DNA of 64,000 nt from Nematostella vectensis (taxonomy: Eukaryota > Cnidaria > Anthozoa > Actiniaria > Edwardsiidae), in NCBI RefSeq assembly GCF_932526225.1, contig NC_064040.1, positions 11,508,856 through 11,572,855 of the forward strand, written 5' to 3'. The notes beneath the pieces were generated by a model. The model was not told the origin of the DNA and made no database searches. It was given only the letters and a program-made list of their open reading frames with translations. Positions within the stretch are counted from its first letter, which is position 1; every line of letters begins with the position of its first letter. Below, piece by piece: positions 1 to 11,708 of this stretch. The position numbers and the translations under genes are program-made.

Positions 1-163
1 CTTGCAAGTAGCGTCGTTTCGTCAACATGTAGCTTTTACAAAACTCTAGCCTTATTGTATAAGTTTTCCATATAAAAAATTATATGTGACGTAACAGTGT
101 TCTGATACTTGATGGTTTGAGGCCAAATAAATGTGTCGGGGTTGGTAGGAGGGATTTGTAATT

Positions 164-263
164 AATTTCTTTCTGTGCTCACGGAATTTCTTTCCGTGAC
201 CACGAAATTTTTTACGTGCTCACGGAATTTATTTCCGTGCTCACGGAGTCCTTCCGTGAACAC
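164..263. repeat. Four-copy 20-21 bp palindromic tandem repeat
   Basis: Four consecutive units begin at about 164, 185, 205 and 226, with a partial fifth to 263. Each carries CACGGAA facing TTCCGTG, so every unit and every junction can pair with its neighbour. The open frame that crosses this region starts inside the repeat and resembles nothing, so I do not call a gene. The rest of 1-702 shows no coding signal. Confidence 0.8.
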
Positions 264-702
264 TGCGTGCGCACGAAATCTCAACCGAGTGAGAAAAGAA
301 ATCTTCTATTGAATGGCCTCATACTTTCCAATGTTGAATATCTTTGCTACCCAACCATATTTAGCAAGTGTTTTCAGGCTTATTCTGGGTTCCTTGGAGC
401 TGGGAAAGTTTTGTTTGGCTTTGGGGCAAAGAGACTTAAAAAAACTGTTATGATTATGGGGCCGCCTCTCTGTCATGTTTTCTTTATTCGTAGTTCTGAC
501 TTGTGTGTCTTAAGAAATGTTTCTGAGTTTAAGCTTTTAATTACGAATTGGTCAGAAATCAAAGTTTATTTATGGCCTCAAAGTAGTTAATCCAATAAAT
601 TCATTCATCCTATGCGACACAGTAGTCAAAGATGGAGAATATTGGCTATGTAAATGACATAGACGAAAATAAATATCGTCCCCGATCGAACCAAACACTG
701 TG

Positions 703-1232
703 CTAACAGGACTCAAAAAGTTGAAGCGCGCTCAAGATAGCGCCTCTATAACTACGGTAAAGTTTATATTGTCCCTCTGAGTTCATGTGAACTCCATCAG
801 GCAGCAAAATATCTTGGCCGTGGAGACCTCGTGGAGACCTCGGTGTTTCCACACCATGACATTTTCCAGGTCCCCCAAAACCACCTCAAGATACCGGTTG
901 AGGACCCTGATTTCGTTTGTTGTTATACACACCGTCCTTCCGTGGGATTACTGTGCACACGCACACGACCTTGACCGCAAAACTCCGCATGATGTCGTGG
1001 ACCAGTTCCAGAACCGACGATCTCCGGCTTGTTTTTTTTTTTTTTGAAGATCATTCGTCCCGAGTTCTAAGATCATAAATGTCGGGATCATAGCGAGATA
1101 TTGTCGCCCAGTCGCGTTCTTTGTGTGATTTGACCGTACTGTCACCTACACCAAACAGCCTTACTGAACAGCCATGAAGCCGAAAATCCTTGCTCGCTCG
1201 TGAATCAAAGTTTGCGGCAAGGTCGTCGCGAA
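703..1232 (-). pseudogene. Broken SGNH-hydrolase-like fragment, probably transposon-associated
   Basis: Read on the minus strand, three frames together give a recognisable order: a GVGDSTVKSH-like stretch, then YDPDI and ILELGTNDL (SGNH block III, GxND), then VKVVCVC, NKRNQVLNRYLEVVL and VMVWKHRG, then LPDGVHMN (block V, DxxH) with QYKLYRSYRGAIL, ending in TAG at 703-705. Continuity is lost at a poly-A run (about 1030-1046 on the plus strand) and again near 830. From memory, this domain recurs next to retroelements in cnidarian genomes, so I read it as a transposon-derived relic rather than a host esterase. The two SGNH blocks are visible; the transposon link is inference. Confidence 0.6.
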
Positions 1233-2347
1233 GCCATCATACAAAAGAATGCCAGGGAACTATACTTTTGATTTAAATATGTTTGCTAAGACTGCAAGAA
1301 ATTTAGAAAGAAAAACAACAATTGGAATCCATAGGGCGAAATCATTCAGAAAACCGACTGCTTCGGAATCAACGAAGAAATTCAATAGGAAAGCTGTCAA
1401 ATAACGACAGAATAAAAAATATAATCAGAGTAGCCAACTGGCAAAGGCAGCAAAAGAAAAGACCGAAAATGGCCATAAAACAACGGGAAATTTGTAATAA
1501 AATACACAATTGAAAGAGCTGCAAGCCGTGAAGTGAGAACGGCGCACAAATTACCTCTAATTGCCTCAACGGTTGAAGAATTCCAATCGAGGAACATGAA
1601 AGAATCAATGTTAGCCATTAGAAAGATGTGTCAGCATAAATATGAGTTTAAAAATAGAAACATATAGGTGAATAAATAAGAAAGGTAAAGAACTGACTTG
1701 AAGTTGGTTTGATGAAAAGGCGCCAACTGACTCTTGCGAAAGCCAAGAGGGGGTCTAGGGATTGCCCAATGTGCACCCTATCTCGTGATGACGTCACCGG
1801 AAGTGAAATATACTCTACATTTCGGCCATAAAATTTATTTTGATGTTCAAAATTCCATATTTTGACAATGGAATCATTTCTGTTACATTGCTTTGATGCG
1901 CTTTTGAAGGTCGTCTACGCCTTGGATGAATACTTGTGTATCCGACTCTGGTTATGTTTAGTATGCATTTCTGACGTTTTGGGGCTGGGCCTATATTTTC
2001 TAGGCGGATAGGGACGTTATAGTAATGGAGGTGTTAACTCATTGATTATGGAATTTATATAATGGCATTATATTATCTGCCACGTTCTATGAGCAGTACA
2101 TTAATCTTTATATATATTAGAATGCCCACTTTGGAATTGCCCATATACGTTTTACGAGCCAAATTGAGGATCCATGGCTGAAGAAAAAAAGATTGACATA
2201 AATTCAGGTAACAACAACAACAGCAAAAATTAGTGAGAAAATGCTTCGTTCTTACTTTTTCGATGTGGATAATTTTACATATCCAATTTAAATTATTTGA
2301 GTGTAATTTGATTTGGTATGAGCAATCTGTGCAACAAAGATTTTCAT
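1233..2347. other. Intergenic, no gene seen
   Basis: AT-rich sequence with only short open frames that lack splice-site support or recognisable motifs. I see no RNA gene or clear repeat here. Confidence 0.5.
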
Positions 2348-4882
2348 TTAGTAGTTTATTTGGTAAACATCGTTTCTCCAGAATCCCCCGGTACCACCCC
2401 CACAACCTGAACCGCTACCATACTTGGAATAGGTATTATGTGCGTCTGCGCCCGTATAGCACTCATCGCCATACTGCATTGCGAATGCTCTGTACCCATG
2501 ACTCACAGCCTGCTGATAGCAATATTGCAGTGTAGCTGGACTTTCCTCAAATCCCTTAATGGCACGATCGGTATTATCTACGTAGCATCCAAGGTGCGTA
2601 TAGGTTATTGCTAGGGGAAAAAACAGATGATAAGTCAGATCTCAATTGATTCCAAGTGCCTCCTTCCTCTCTCAAAAATACACAGACAAACTCACGATAA
2701 AGGGGAGAAAGGAAGTTACAAGTTTCATCTTACTTTACGTGTGCCTAAGCGGTAAAGAAGATGAAACCAACAAGGGATATTAGTAGTATAGCATGCATGG
2801 AATAAGCCCCGAATTTGTTGAGTTACTTGCTTTTGCGGAGGAACTCCTCCTCTACCAGTCGCCTTGGTAACCCCGGAGGAACAAAGGAATGAAAAGAACA
2901 AAGGATTCGGAGGAGCATGTGGAGGAACAAAGGAATGAGCTGGACAAAGGAATGGAGAGAGTGGGAGAAACAAGGGGAAGGGAGGTGCTTAACGGAGAAG
3001 TGTGAGAAGCTTCTTCATGGTAACATGACTCTGATTTTTTTATTAGTCAGTATGAGAAGTCGCTTAGGTAAGACGAACCCGGCCATCGGCGATTGGTATG
3101 AGACTGGGCTGGATTCTTTTATTATAACTTTTTTTTTTTATAAGAACGTCCAGCCAGAGATTTCACCCAATTTTAATAACATGCTAATAACATCCGAGGC
3201 TCAGATAGCAGAATATTTTCCCTTTTAGTCTTTTGTGTTTTTCATTGGTATCAACCTTAAATTTTATATTGCTATTGATCATTTGTGTAATTCTGCTCCT
3301 AATAATTCATTGGGTACTATATTTTATGAGCACTAAGATTTAAGAACATCGTTAAGAACATTGTCTTAAAATGCTCCAAAAATAAGAACGGCCAAGCCAC
3401 AACTGAAAATTAGACGTACTTATAAAGAAAGAGTGTATTTTTTTTTCCGATTGCCCCAGCTGTTTGATTCCGATATGAAGTCTAGACCTTTTCAGAGAGT
3501 TATAGCAGATGAAACTCAATTTTTACTTTGATAACGTAAAGGAAAAACGTTCAATTCCGATAATATAGCTCAATTCAGATTCGCTTGCCCTTTTCCAACA
3601 ACCCTTTTCCAACAAATATACATATACTTTGAACTCACTAGGTCGTAAATTTATCGTGATAGTGTCGTAAATTGAGAACTGTCGACATTTATTTATAGAC
3701 ATTTGTCAGCATGTAGAAAATTCCTGTCATTAAAATTACGATTTCATAGTGTACATAGACAACGAAAACCATTCAATACCGACAACAAAGCTCAATTCAG
3801 AATCGCTTGCTCTTTCTAAACAATTATAGAATATTTTGAACTTACTAGGTCGACAATTATAGTTATGTGAATAAATTAAAAACTAACGGGCATTTAGTCC
3901 AGGACCTTTTCCGACTGTCGGGCATATAGCCACTGCGAATTTAAATTGGCTGCAGCATAATATTAGTTTTGATGACCAACCATATCGGAAACCGCTCCTT
4001 TCATTGCTTCCATTGTATATTTGCCTGTTGCGAGCGTTTTGATCCGTATATCATTTAATAATGATAGAGCTATTCAATTTGAATTATTCACCTCTCCCAC
4101 AGTGTTTTCCATTAAACTCTGGGGAACAAGTGCATCGGAAAGCGCCTTCATCTGTCTGCTGGCAGGTTCCGCCGTTCAAGCAGGGCTTGTGATTACAATT
4201 CTAAGGAATCAAAATGAAGAAATCAAGATTTTGAATATTAGTTAAAATTTATGGAAATATGAAACAAAACATTTGGTCCAAGAAACTTTTTTATTATTTT
4301 AACCACACTTTAACCCCCCCCCCCCCCCCCCCAAAGACATATATAACTGTGGATTTGCTATGTTCATGGGTGGAAGGAGAAAGGTGTTCAATTATGTGTT
4401 ATGGGTGTTCAAAGGAAATGGACAATTTCATCAGCATATGACTAAGCTCTTTTAAAAGCAAAAATAACCAGAAAAGTAAGTAAATTTGTTACGGTAATGT
4501 CTGAAATGTCATGTCAGGATAATATGTCAGGAAACCTGACCTTTATTTCTTTTGTGTAAACATCGAAATCCAACTCCTTAACAAGCCTGTTAAGGCTCGC
4601 CTGTGCAACCCCTTTCAGCAGCCCATCTCCATGACTTTTTTTATTATAGTTGACAGTTTGGCAGGTTTCACCGAAACGGACACACTCGAAAACACAAGCA
4701 AAATTATCTGTGACTTTAACCGTCTTTAGGATCCAATGCCCTCCAACATAAAGCTTGTAAGACTCTGTTCCGTGAAAGAACGTTGAATGAGATGTGTCAT
4801 CGGCTGATGTAAGCTGAAGGGTGTCCGATGGCACAAAGAGCAAGAGAACTGTATAAGTAATAACAGGAAACGTAGCTCTCAT
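2348..4882 (-). CDS. Secreted PAN-like / EGF / WSC-like protein (3 exons)
   Basis: Exons: 4541-4882 (ATG at 4882; donor GTCAGG), 4092-4200 (acceptor CTTAG, donor GTGAAT) and 2348-2610 (acceptor CCCCTAG; stop TAA at 2348). Intron phases are 0 and 1, and the spliced frame is 714 bp, 237 aa. Exon 1 gives a signal peptide (about residues 1-25) and a PAN/apple-like segment with ACVFEC and GETCQTVNY. Exon 2 is a six-cysteine EGF domain (CNHKPCLNGGTC ... RCTC ... C). Exon 3 is a four-cysteine WSC-like domain (LGCYVDNTDRAI, GDECY, GSGCGGG) that ends the protein. It is probably secreted and may bind glycans or matrix. It is a tandem paralogue of the gene at 6969-9736, with the same phases and exon order but another final domain. 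The PAN-like part has lost the CELL cysteine present in its sister. An upstream extension to 4903 would begin with TTG, so I chose the ATG at 4882. Confidence 0.8.
3121..3440 (+). mobile_element. MITE, TATAAGAACGTC family, copy 1
   Basis: Begins with a T-run plus TATAAGAACGTC and ends with the near-inverse GACGTACTTATAA. The interior motifs AAAATGCTCCAAAAATAAG and GAGGCTCA recur in the other copies. It lies in intron 2 of the PAN/EGF/WSC-like gene. It has no coding capacity and is presumably a non-autonomous DNA transposon. Confidence 0.75.
3536..3940 (+). repeat. Two diverged copies of a dispersed repeat (GCTCAATTCAGA family)
   Basis: Copy a (about 3540-3680) and copy b (about 3760-3935) both carry GCTCAATTCAGA followed by TCGCTTG and an ACTAGGTCG block. 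Copy b also has GGGCATTTAGTCC and CCGACTGTCGGGCATAT. A third copy, inverted, lies at 10741-10930. All are inside or beside the paralogous gene pair. Confidence 0.7.
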
Positions 4883-6968
4883 CGTGGTAGAGGAGGAAAA
4901 CAAAATGCTTTTCCTCTTGGCGGTTTTAACTATTTAATTATTTTTGCATAACAATTGGAATGTCTCTGATTGAAATTTTGTTTGTAAAAGTTTTGGCTGA
5001 ACAAGAGATCTCATAGTGTTCGGAAATGGTAGATGGTTTTTCGCATCCAGAAAGTAATAATTGAAGTAAAACAGGTGAACATCATACTATTAAAAAGATA
5101 TATTATCTAAGTTTAGTTCTTTTAAGCTTTAATTAATGATTTGAAAATAATTCATTTGAAGGATTTTTCATAAATGTAGGATTTATTTCATAAACCGGAG
5201 GTAATCCTTTTTTTCTATACTCTCAGCTTAGAAAGGCTAGCCATATTTTTTTACCACCGGGCTGCCTGCTCATGATAGCCGTTGCGGCCTTTCAAACACT
5301 TGCTATGTTGACATTATTTGAGTGGTCTTCAATCGCGGCTTTGAGTTTTGCTTCAATCTACTTTAAAGTTAATAAGACAACCACATTTCGTAGAAGAGGT
5401 GTTTTTGATAATGTTCGAGACTTGCCTCAAGTTATTAAAATAATTTGAGTGAAATGGGAACCATGTCTGCTTTGAAAATTTTTCTTGATTAGATGGGGGT
5501 GGGGGTATATGAGTGTGTGTGTTTGGAGGGGGGGGGGAGTTGAAAACTTTCCGTTGACCAAAAGGATTGCCCTGAGTTTGAATGGTTTTAACCTTTCCAA
5601 AAATAATAATCCGAAAAAATAAGAAATTAAAATGAAGCATTTAAGTTAGAAATATTCAATTAGAGCACTTTATCTGCCTCATGCATCTGCCAATGTTTTT
5701 CATTAACCAATATTTGACAACCACCTCAAAACCAGCGACTTATCTTGGCAGTTCTTGTTACAATACCTTACAATAGTTCTGAGTAGAGTAGTTACAAGAC
5801 ATACGTATTATACTGAGAGAAACACCAGGAAGAGGACGTAAATGCCGGTACAACAAGGGATAGTCTATCATTATCATTAAAATCTATATCAGGTAAGCCA
5901 TTTAATGATTCAATTTTCCTTTTTTTTAGAGTTTTGACCAGTTATCACCAATTACATTTGCAGCGGATGAAAGGAGAGAACGACGAGGAACATCAAAAGA
6001 TGGGCAATCAAAAAAGGAATGTTTACACATTTTCAGATCCATAACAGAAAACAGAAAAAAAAAACGGTGGGAAACGGTTTCAAACCGCCTTTCACGGGAA
6101 TTTGCAGAGTAGCAGATATTTTTTTATTGATTTGCATGGTAATTCATTTATAAATCTGGGAACCCATTGATACGACGGGCTCATATTTTGTTTGATGTAT
6201 ATAATACTTGCATATAGCCTGATTTATCAGACGGCACGTGATCGTTCGTTTCATTTGGAATTAAATAGTTGACTGACCGTGCACTAAGGAGAAGCATGTA
6301 CTGTTAGGCTGAACCACATAGCAGCGGAAAGTGCACCGTTGTTGAATAAAAGAACATGTCTTTATTGATCTCGGGGGAAAATGTCCGAAAGCTTTAACAA
6401 ATGCAGAATATTTCTACCCGTATACACTAGGAACTTTGACCACATATCGCCTGTTTTAAATGACCTTGGATGACCCTTATTGAAAATTACCTCGTATACT
6501 TGATAGTCACAATGATCTATAAATGGACTAACAAACCTGAAACCTAAGTCCTCTTGAAGGAAGCCGCTCCACATTACATAGTCATAACACTAGAAATAGA
6601 GATAATATCATCCTTCCTCTGAGTCGCCTATCAAGCATTGAACAGTCTCTATCCGCAAACTAGAAATTCTGGGACAATGTTCAGAATAAGGGAAAAGCCA
6701 GAAATCGCTAGTACATAGATATAATGATTAGATTGATTTTAATACCGTAATTATTATCATTAGTAGTATATTTAGTAGTATATTATAGTATATGAGAATA
6801 GTAGTACATCATTACTTTTTAAATTCCATCATTGTACATGATTATTATAGTAGGGTTTACATTCGTTAACCTTACAGATGTAAATTAATCCAGAAAACCC
6901 GTTAAGTGACGATTAATAAAGTATTTGTACGCTTTGGTGAATTCTTGGCTGGTCGGCCAGCCGGTCGG
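4883..6968. other. Intergenic between the two paralogues
   Basis: No supported gene. It holds a G-run near 5527-5537 inside a GT/GA-rich stretch and several short open frames without domain signal. The minus-strand frame at 6362-6574 ends in a CAATAAAG string but matches no family I know. Confidence 0.5.
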
Positions 6969-9736
6969 TTAGGTACACCCATAGAGCTCCACTCTCATCG
7001 AGATATGGTTGTGCCACGCCTTGACAACAAATCGGACATATCTTGCACTGACAGGAGACGGAAGATAATGGCCCACAGCGGTGGATTGGTCCGTGTTTCC
7101 TTGAAATTCCTGAAGTTTAAAATATCACAACGTTGTTATTGAAGATTTTCCCGGAGAAACAGCTTAATAATATCAAATCAGCCCGCACATAACGTTCTTT
7201 TTCTCCTTATGAAGAAACCGTTGTCGTTTTAGGGGTCTGGTATCGATGAATTTTAGTTTCTTTTCAGAGGCTTTCTCCATTCGCTAAAAATGGTCACAGT
7301 CACTGTTTTTCTCTGACTACAATTCATAAAGTTTGCGAAGCACCTGCGGTACGGCAGCCTTAAAAATGAAAAGAATCGTGCAGGTTTTCCAAATAAGAAA
7401 TATATTACTTTCCTTATATGGAAGTGACCGCGTCTGGGAAAAACGACAATTTTGGCTAAATTTTCTTGATATGTTAGAGAAGGTAATTGCAATGATATCT
7501 CAAAGGTCAGGGGCGGATCCAGAAGTTCAAGTTGGGGCCGGCTGCATAATTGTTCTTCCCTAGATTTCCTTCTTTTGGTTGTTATGTTGAAGCCAAATGC
7601 CTGAAAATAGTGGGGCCTGGGCCCGCTCGGCCCACAGATCCGCCCTTGAAGGTTAAACGCATAAATTTCTATAGAATATCGTGAGCCTCTGAAAACGTTT
7701 TATTTAACTTGCACTCACCTTAATAGCCCCTCCTTCGGAGCAGAATGACCAGGTAGCTTGGTCCAGACTGTACTGTATCACATAGCGCGTCACCCACTGG
7801 TAACCAGCGAAATTCGGTCTACCTTGAGTCGCAACTTTTGTGATTGTCTTCTCTGAGCCAAGATCGACTTGCAGCCATTGATCAATAACATTGATACTTG
7901 CTGACCAGGAGCCAACACTGCCGCCAAGGATCATGGGATTGTTCAAGCGCGCTCGCCATGGTTCATGGTAAACTCCCCAAATTGTAGAGGCTGTTATTTG
8001 TGAGTTGAGAATGTATCCACTTTCCACCCCTAACGCGACGGCACAATCTGTGAAAAAAAATAATGATAAGTTTCAAATATTCTCATTTCATGACGTTAAA
8101 AATTTTATTATGAACACTGATTGAACATCGAGTGTCAAGGAAGTAAATGGTTTAGGTAGCAAAAGGGGCAGCTTGCGCCAATAAGCTGTGTATCTTATGA
8201 GGCCGAGGTGCTATTAGTGAAAATATAATTGATTTTATACCCAGCATTTCCTCTTAACTCAAAGTCGGGACGGTGTTGCAAGTGGTTTGATGTTATAGAA
8301 ATGCTGACCTTATATATTAGTCGCATGACAATACCCTCGTGAGTCTAGAAAATGTTAATACGGCTGCGAGGTGTGAAAAGTTTTTAACAGCATCAATCAA
8401 ATGCATTATTGTAAGCAGGGTTGTGACTTGATTGCAACAAAAAAAATGAAAATTGAGCACAAATTATTTTGATGCTGTGGTGATAACTGATTGCTCGAAG
8501 CTGACCCTTTTAATTTATTTGCAAAGAGGAGCTACTTTATCAACTAGATCGAATTAACTTTAGCGCATTACGCATACCTTTCTCACATAACTTCCCAATG
8601 TACCCTTTAGGGCAAGTGCAGCGGTATGCATATTCATCTGTCTTCTGGCAGATTGCTCCATTCAGACAAGGCTTATGGTAACACAGATTCTAGAGAAGGT
8701 AGAGAAGCATCTTTTATTAAATCCAGCGAATCCACATCTTGAATCGAAGCACTAAATAAAGCCGTCTAATTGATTATGAGCGCTCATTCCAAAGGTGCTA
8801 AGAATTCGCGGATACGTGTTTGGACTAGACAGCTCAATAAAAAAAGATGGCTACTTATATTGACTAATAGTAATGTTACTGAGTTTGTATATTAGGAATA
8901 TAGTTTATGCTATCTTTTTAAGTTGTTGAAAAAGGGAGACTCTCAATTTAGCATAGAATAGTATACACCATAAGTACACACCATTTTATATAAGAACATT
9001 TTTATAAGAACGTCCAGCCTGAGATTTTACAAAATTTTAAGAACATGCTAAGAACACGCCGAGGCTCAAATAGCAGAAAATATTGTCTTTTTTAGTCCTG
9101 ATGCGTTCTAAAACGCAGAATCAAATTGTGCTCATAGTAACAACGTTATTTGTGCTATTGATAATTACTTAATTGGGTATTATATTCTAAAACTAAAATT
9201 ATACACTAAAATTATACAACCGCGTTTAAGAATATATCCAGCCTTAAAATGCTCCAAAAATAAGAACGGACCAGCCTTAACTGACAATTAGACGTTCTTA
9301 TAAAAAAATTAGTGTAATAAATGAACGATTAATATACAGCGTAATAACTTTCAAATAAGAAAAAAAACCTCACCGTTATCTCGATCGCGTATATGTCGAA
9401 ATCCAAGTCATTGATCGCCACCGCACTAAAATTCGTTTTCTCGCCGACTCCAAGCAATTCACACATGTGTGAGCTGTCTTCATTACTCGTTTTCTTATAG
9501 TTGACTGTCTTGCAGGTTTCGCCGTAATGAAAGCACTCAAGCACACAAGCTAACCGATCCGCAACTAAAACAGTTCTTAATACTCCCTGCGCTCCAACAT
9601 ATAGTTTTTGAGACTCTTTTACAACGAAGAATCTTGATTGGTATCTGTCTTCTGCAGCAGTTAGCTTTATAACTTGTTGTAACGCCAAGAACATTAGAAC
9701 GCCACAAGTAATCAGGGAAGACACACTCCGCTTCAT
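6969..9736 (-). CDS. Secreted PAN-like / EGF / F5-8C (discoidin) protein (4 exons)
   Basis: Exons: 9374-9736 (ATG; donor GTGAGG), 8578-8689 (acceptor TCTCTAG, donor GTATGC), 7719-8047 (acceptor TTTCACAG, donor GTGAGT) and 6969-7109 (acceptor AACTTCAG, stop TAA). Phases 0, 1 and 0 agree at every junction, and the 945-bp frame codes for 314 aa. Order: signal peptide (about 1-28), PAN/apple-like segment with LACVLEC, GETCKTVNY and MCELLG, a six-cysteine EGF (YHKPCLNGAIC ... YRCTCPKGY), then a full F5/8-type C domain from CAVALGVESG through WLQVDLGSEKTITKVATQG to ARYVRFVVKAWHNHISMRV and a final YGCT. The first and last domain cysteines can form the family's usual disulfide. F5/8C domains bind cell-surface lipids or glycans, so an extracellular adhesive or recognition role is likely. 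The domain calls are clear; the biological role is inference. Confidence 0.88.
7508..7650. mobile_element. Short inverted-repeat element in intron 3 of the discoidin gene
   Basis: The ends read AGGGGCGGATCCAG and, inverted, CAGATCCGCCCTTG, so GGGCGGATC is a terminal inverted repeat around about 140 bp with no coding frame. It lies wholly in the intron 7110-7718. Confidence 0.6.
8985..9315 (+). mobile_element. MITE, TATAAGAACGTC family, copy 2
   Basis: Left end TTTTTATAAGAACGTCCAG, right end GACGTTCTTATAAAAAAA: near-perfect terminal inverted repeats. The interior shares AAAATGCTCCAAAAATAAG and GAGGCTCAAATAGCAGA with copy 1. It lies in intron 1 (8690-9373) of the discoidin gene. Confidence 0.8.
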
Positions 9737-10740
9737 TTCAAAGAAGAGTAAAGCAACCTCTACAGCATTATCAACTCACTTGATACACCAGCCACGGTCT
9801 GCCATGGCTGAAAGCGGTAGATTTTCTTGCCAAGATTTGAGACGGAAAATGAAGTTTTCAAAATTAATACGCTAACTCTAAACCACAAATATTTGTTTAA
9901 GTCACTGTAAAAATATTAAAGGGCAGGTGGACTGTTTTATTATTGCATTTTTAATTAGTAAATACAGCATGATGATTATATTGTACGATCCTGTTATATT
10001 GTATAAGATAAGGTCCTCAAATTTTCCTCAAAATGTTTTCTTTTTGAGTTTTCTGTAATTTTGTGTAAAAAAAAGAAAAGAAAATTCTAAACTGAAACAA
10101 AAAACTCAAGGATACGTTATTCGCCTTTTGAATAATATCATATGACATTGTTATAAGGCCGTGTTATTAATTTAGCAGTTATTGATGAATTTTTCTAACT
10201 TAATAATTAATTACTTTCTTTTATAACTGATGAATAACGTTTAGTTGAGTCACCTTTCAGCGACCTCCGACGCGCAAAAAGCGTTTTATGTCGTTATATT
10301 CTACAAATGACGGGACAAAGGGTGTAGGAATTACCAATTTACTAGGACAACGTTAACAATACCGAATACAATATTAGAGTTACAAACCGAGTCCACCTGA
10401 ATTCACAATTTGCCATTAGAATTTATCTTAAAAGAGGGAAAATTTGAACACGGTAAAGCGTTATGTAACTGGTAACGTCAATTGAATAACCAACTTGAAT
10501 TAACAGAAATCGGCTTTTGCTTGTTTGCTTTGCTTAATGAGGAAAATGCCCATTTAGAACGCGCGTTCTTATTATGCCCAATATAACGCATTGTGCATGC
10601 TTATAGTTGAACCTGATCGATCTATTATTTATTCATGATACCTAGAATCTTATTCCGTGCCTTTTTACAGGCTCGATACAAAAAGGATTCGATTTAGGAC
10701 CTACGTTCTTCGTCCCCTTTAGTCTTCAATCACTTCTGAG
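9737..10740. other. Upstream intergenic region of the discoidin gene
   Basis: AT-rich and without recognisable exons or repeats. It should contain the promoter of the minus-strand gene, but I cannot point to a convincing TATA-Inr pair. Confidence 0.4.
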
Positions 10741-10930
10741 CTAACAAAACGCAGTGGCTTATATATTCCCGACAGTCGGGAAGGTCCTCAATGGACTAAA
10801 TGCCCGACAGTTTTCAATGTCTTCAAATAACCAAGTAAATTGTCGACGTATTCCATATTTCTTGAGAAAGGACAAGCAAATCTAAATTGAGCTTTGTTGT
10901 CGGCATTAAATGTTTTCCGTCTTCTATTTC
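10741..10930 (-). repeat. Inverted copy of the GCTCAATTCAGA dispersed repeat
   Basis: The reverse complement gives CCGACAACAAAGCTCAATTT, then GTCGGGCATTTAGTCC and CCCGACTGTCGGGAATAT, in the same order as the copies at 3536-3940. The CCCGACAGTCGGG core is itself palindromic. Confidence 0.7.
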
Positions 10931-11506
10931 CCGACGTCCCTTAATTAGTATCGATTTGTATTGGCTAATTGATGACCAATCGAAAGTCACACTAAGATCG
11001 TCATTCAATCACATCGATTGACATCGATTGATATCGATTTACATCGATAACTTGCAGAGACCACAGAGGGAGGATTTTGTTGCGCGTGTGTCGCCGTATT
11101 TGAGAGGCGAGGCCAAATTAAATTGCGCTGGATAATAGCTCTTTAGCCCGGTCTTTAGACATACACCAATATGTATGCATAGGCTTCACAGTTTAAAGTC
11201 CCAGTATAAGATACTCGTGAACATTTTGTTTGGTAGTCAGGGATCTCGAAGGAATCTTTCGAGTGGGTGAAAAATGTTCAAATTTGGGGGTGTATTGATT
11301 GTAGCGTAGCATTTTTCGTGGGCTATGAAATTTAAGAGATGACAAGCTTTTCGCATTTTTGCAGGGCATTTAATTTTTCTGACGGAGAAAAGGGGAAAAT
11401 ATGTGTGTACTAGTCAACCCCTGAAAAGTCACGGTTCGTGAATGGGCTTTCGACGATAAATTTCACTTTTTTCTTGCGGGCGTATCTGTTTTCAGTCTGT
11501 TTTTTG

Positions 11507-11708
11507 TAAATTCAGCTCAAAAATAGCCAGGAGTCAATGGGTTAACTGGTTAAGAAATACACTTCTCAAGCGTCAAGAAACGCATTAACTTGGCATGGTT
11601 TGGCATGTAAATTCAGCCCAAAAATAGCCAGGAGTCAATGGGTTAACCGGTTAAGAAATACACTTCTCAAGCGTCAAGAAACGCATTAACTTGGCATGGT
11701 TTTCTAAT
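11507..11708 (+). repeat. 101-bp tandem duplication
   Basis: Two adjacent units offset by 101 bp, each running from AAATTCAGC(T/C)C to TTGGCATGGTTT. Only about two substitutions separate them in the aligned part, so the duplication is recent. Confidence 0.85.

Noticed and set aside
4310-4332. Homopolymer C-run (and similar runs at 35478, 36641, 46469, 55424)
   Set aside because: Simple runs, some inside MITEs; length may be unreliable in sequencing and no function is implied.
4883-4903. Upstream start of the PAN/EGF/WSC-like gene
   Set aside because: The codon at 4903 is TTG; the ATG at 4882 aligns with the start of the sister gene.
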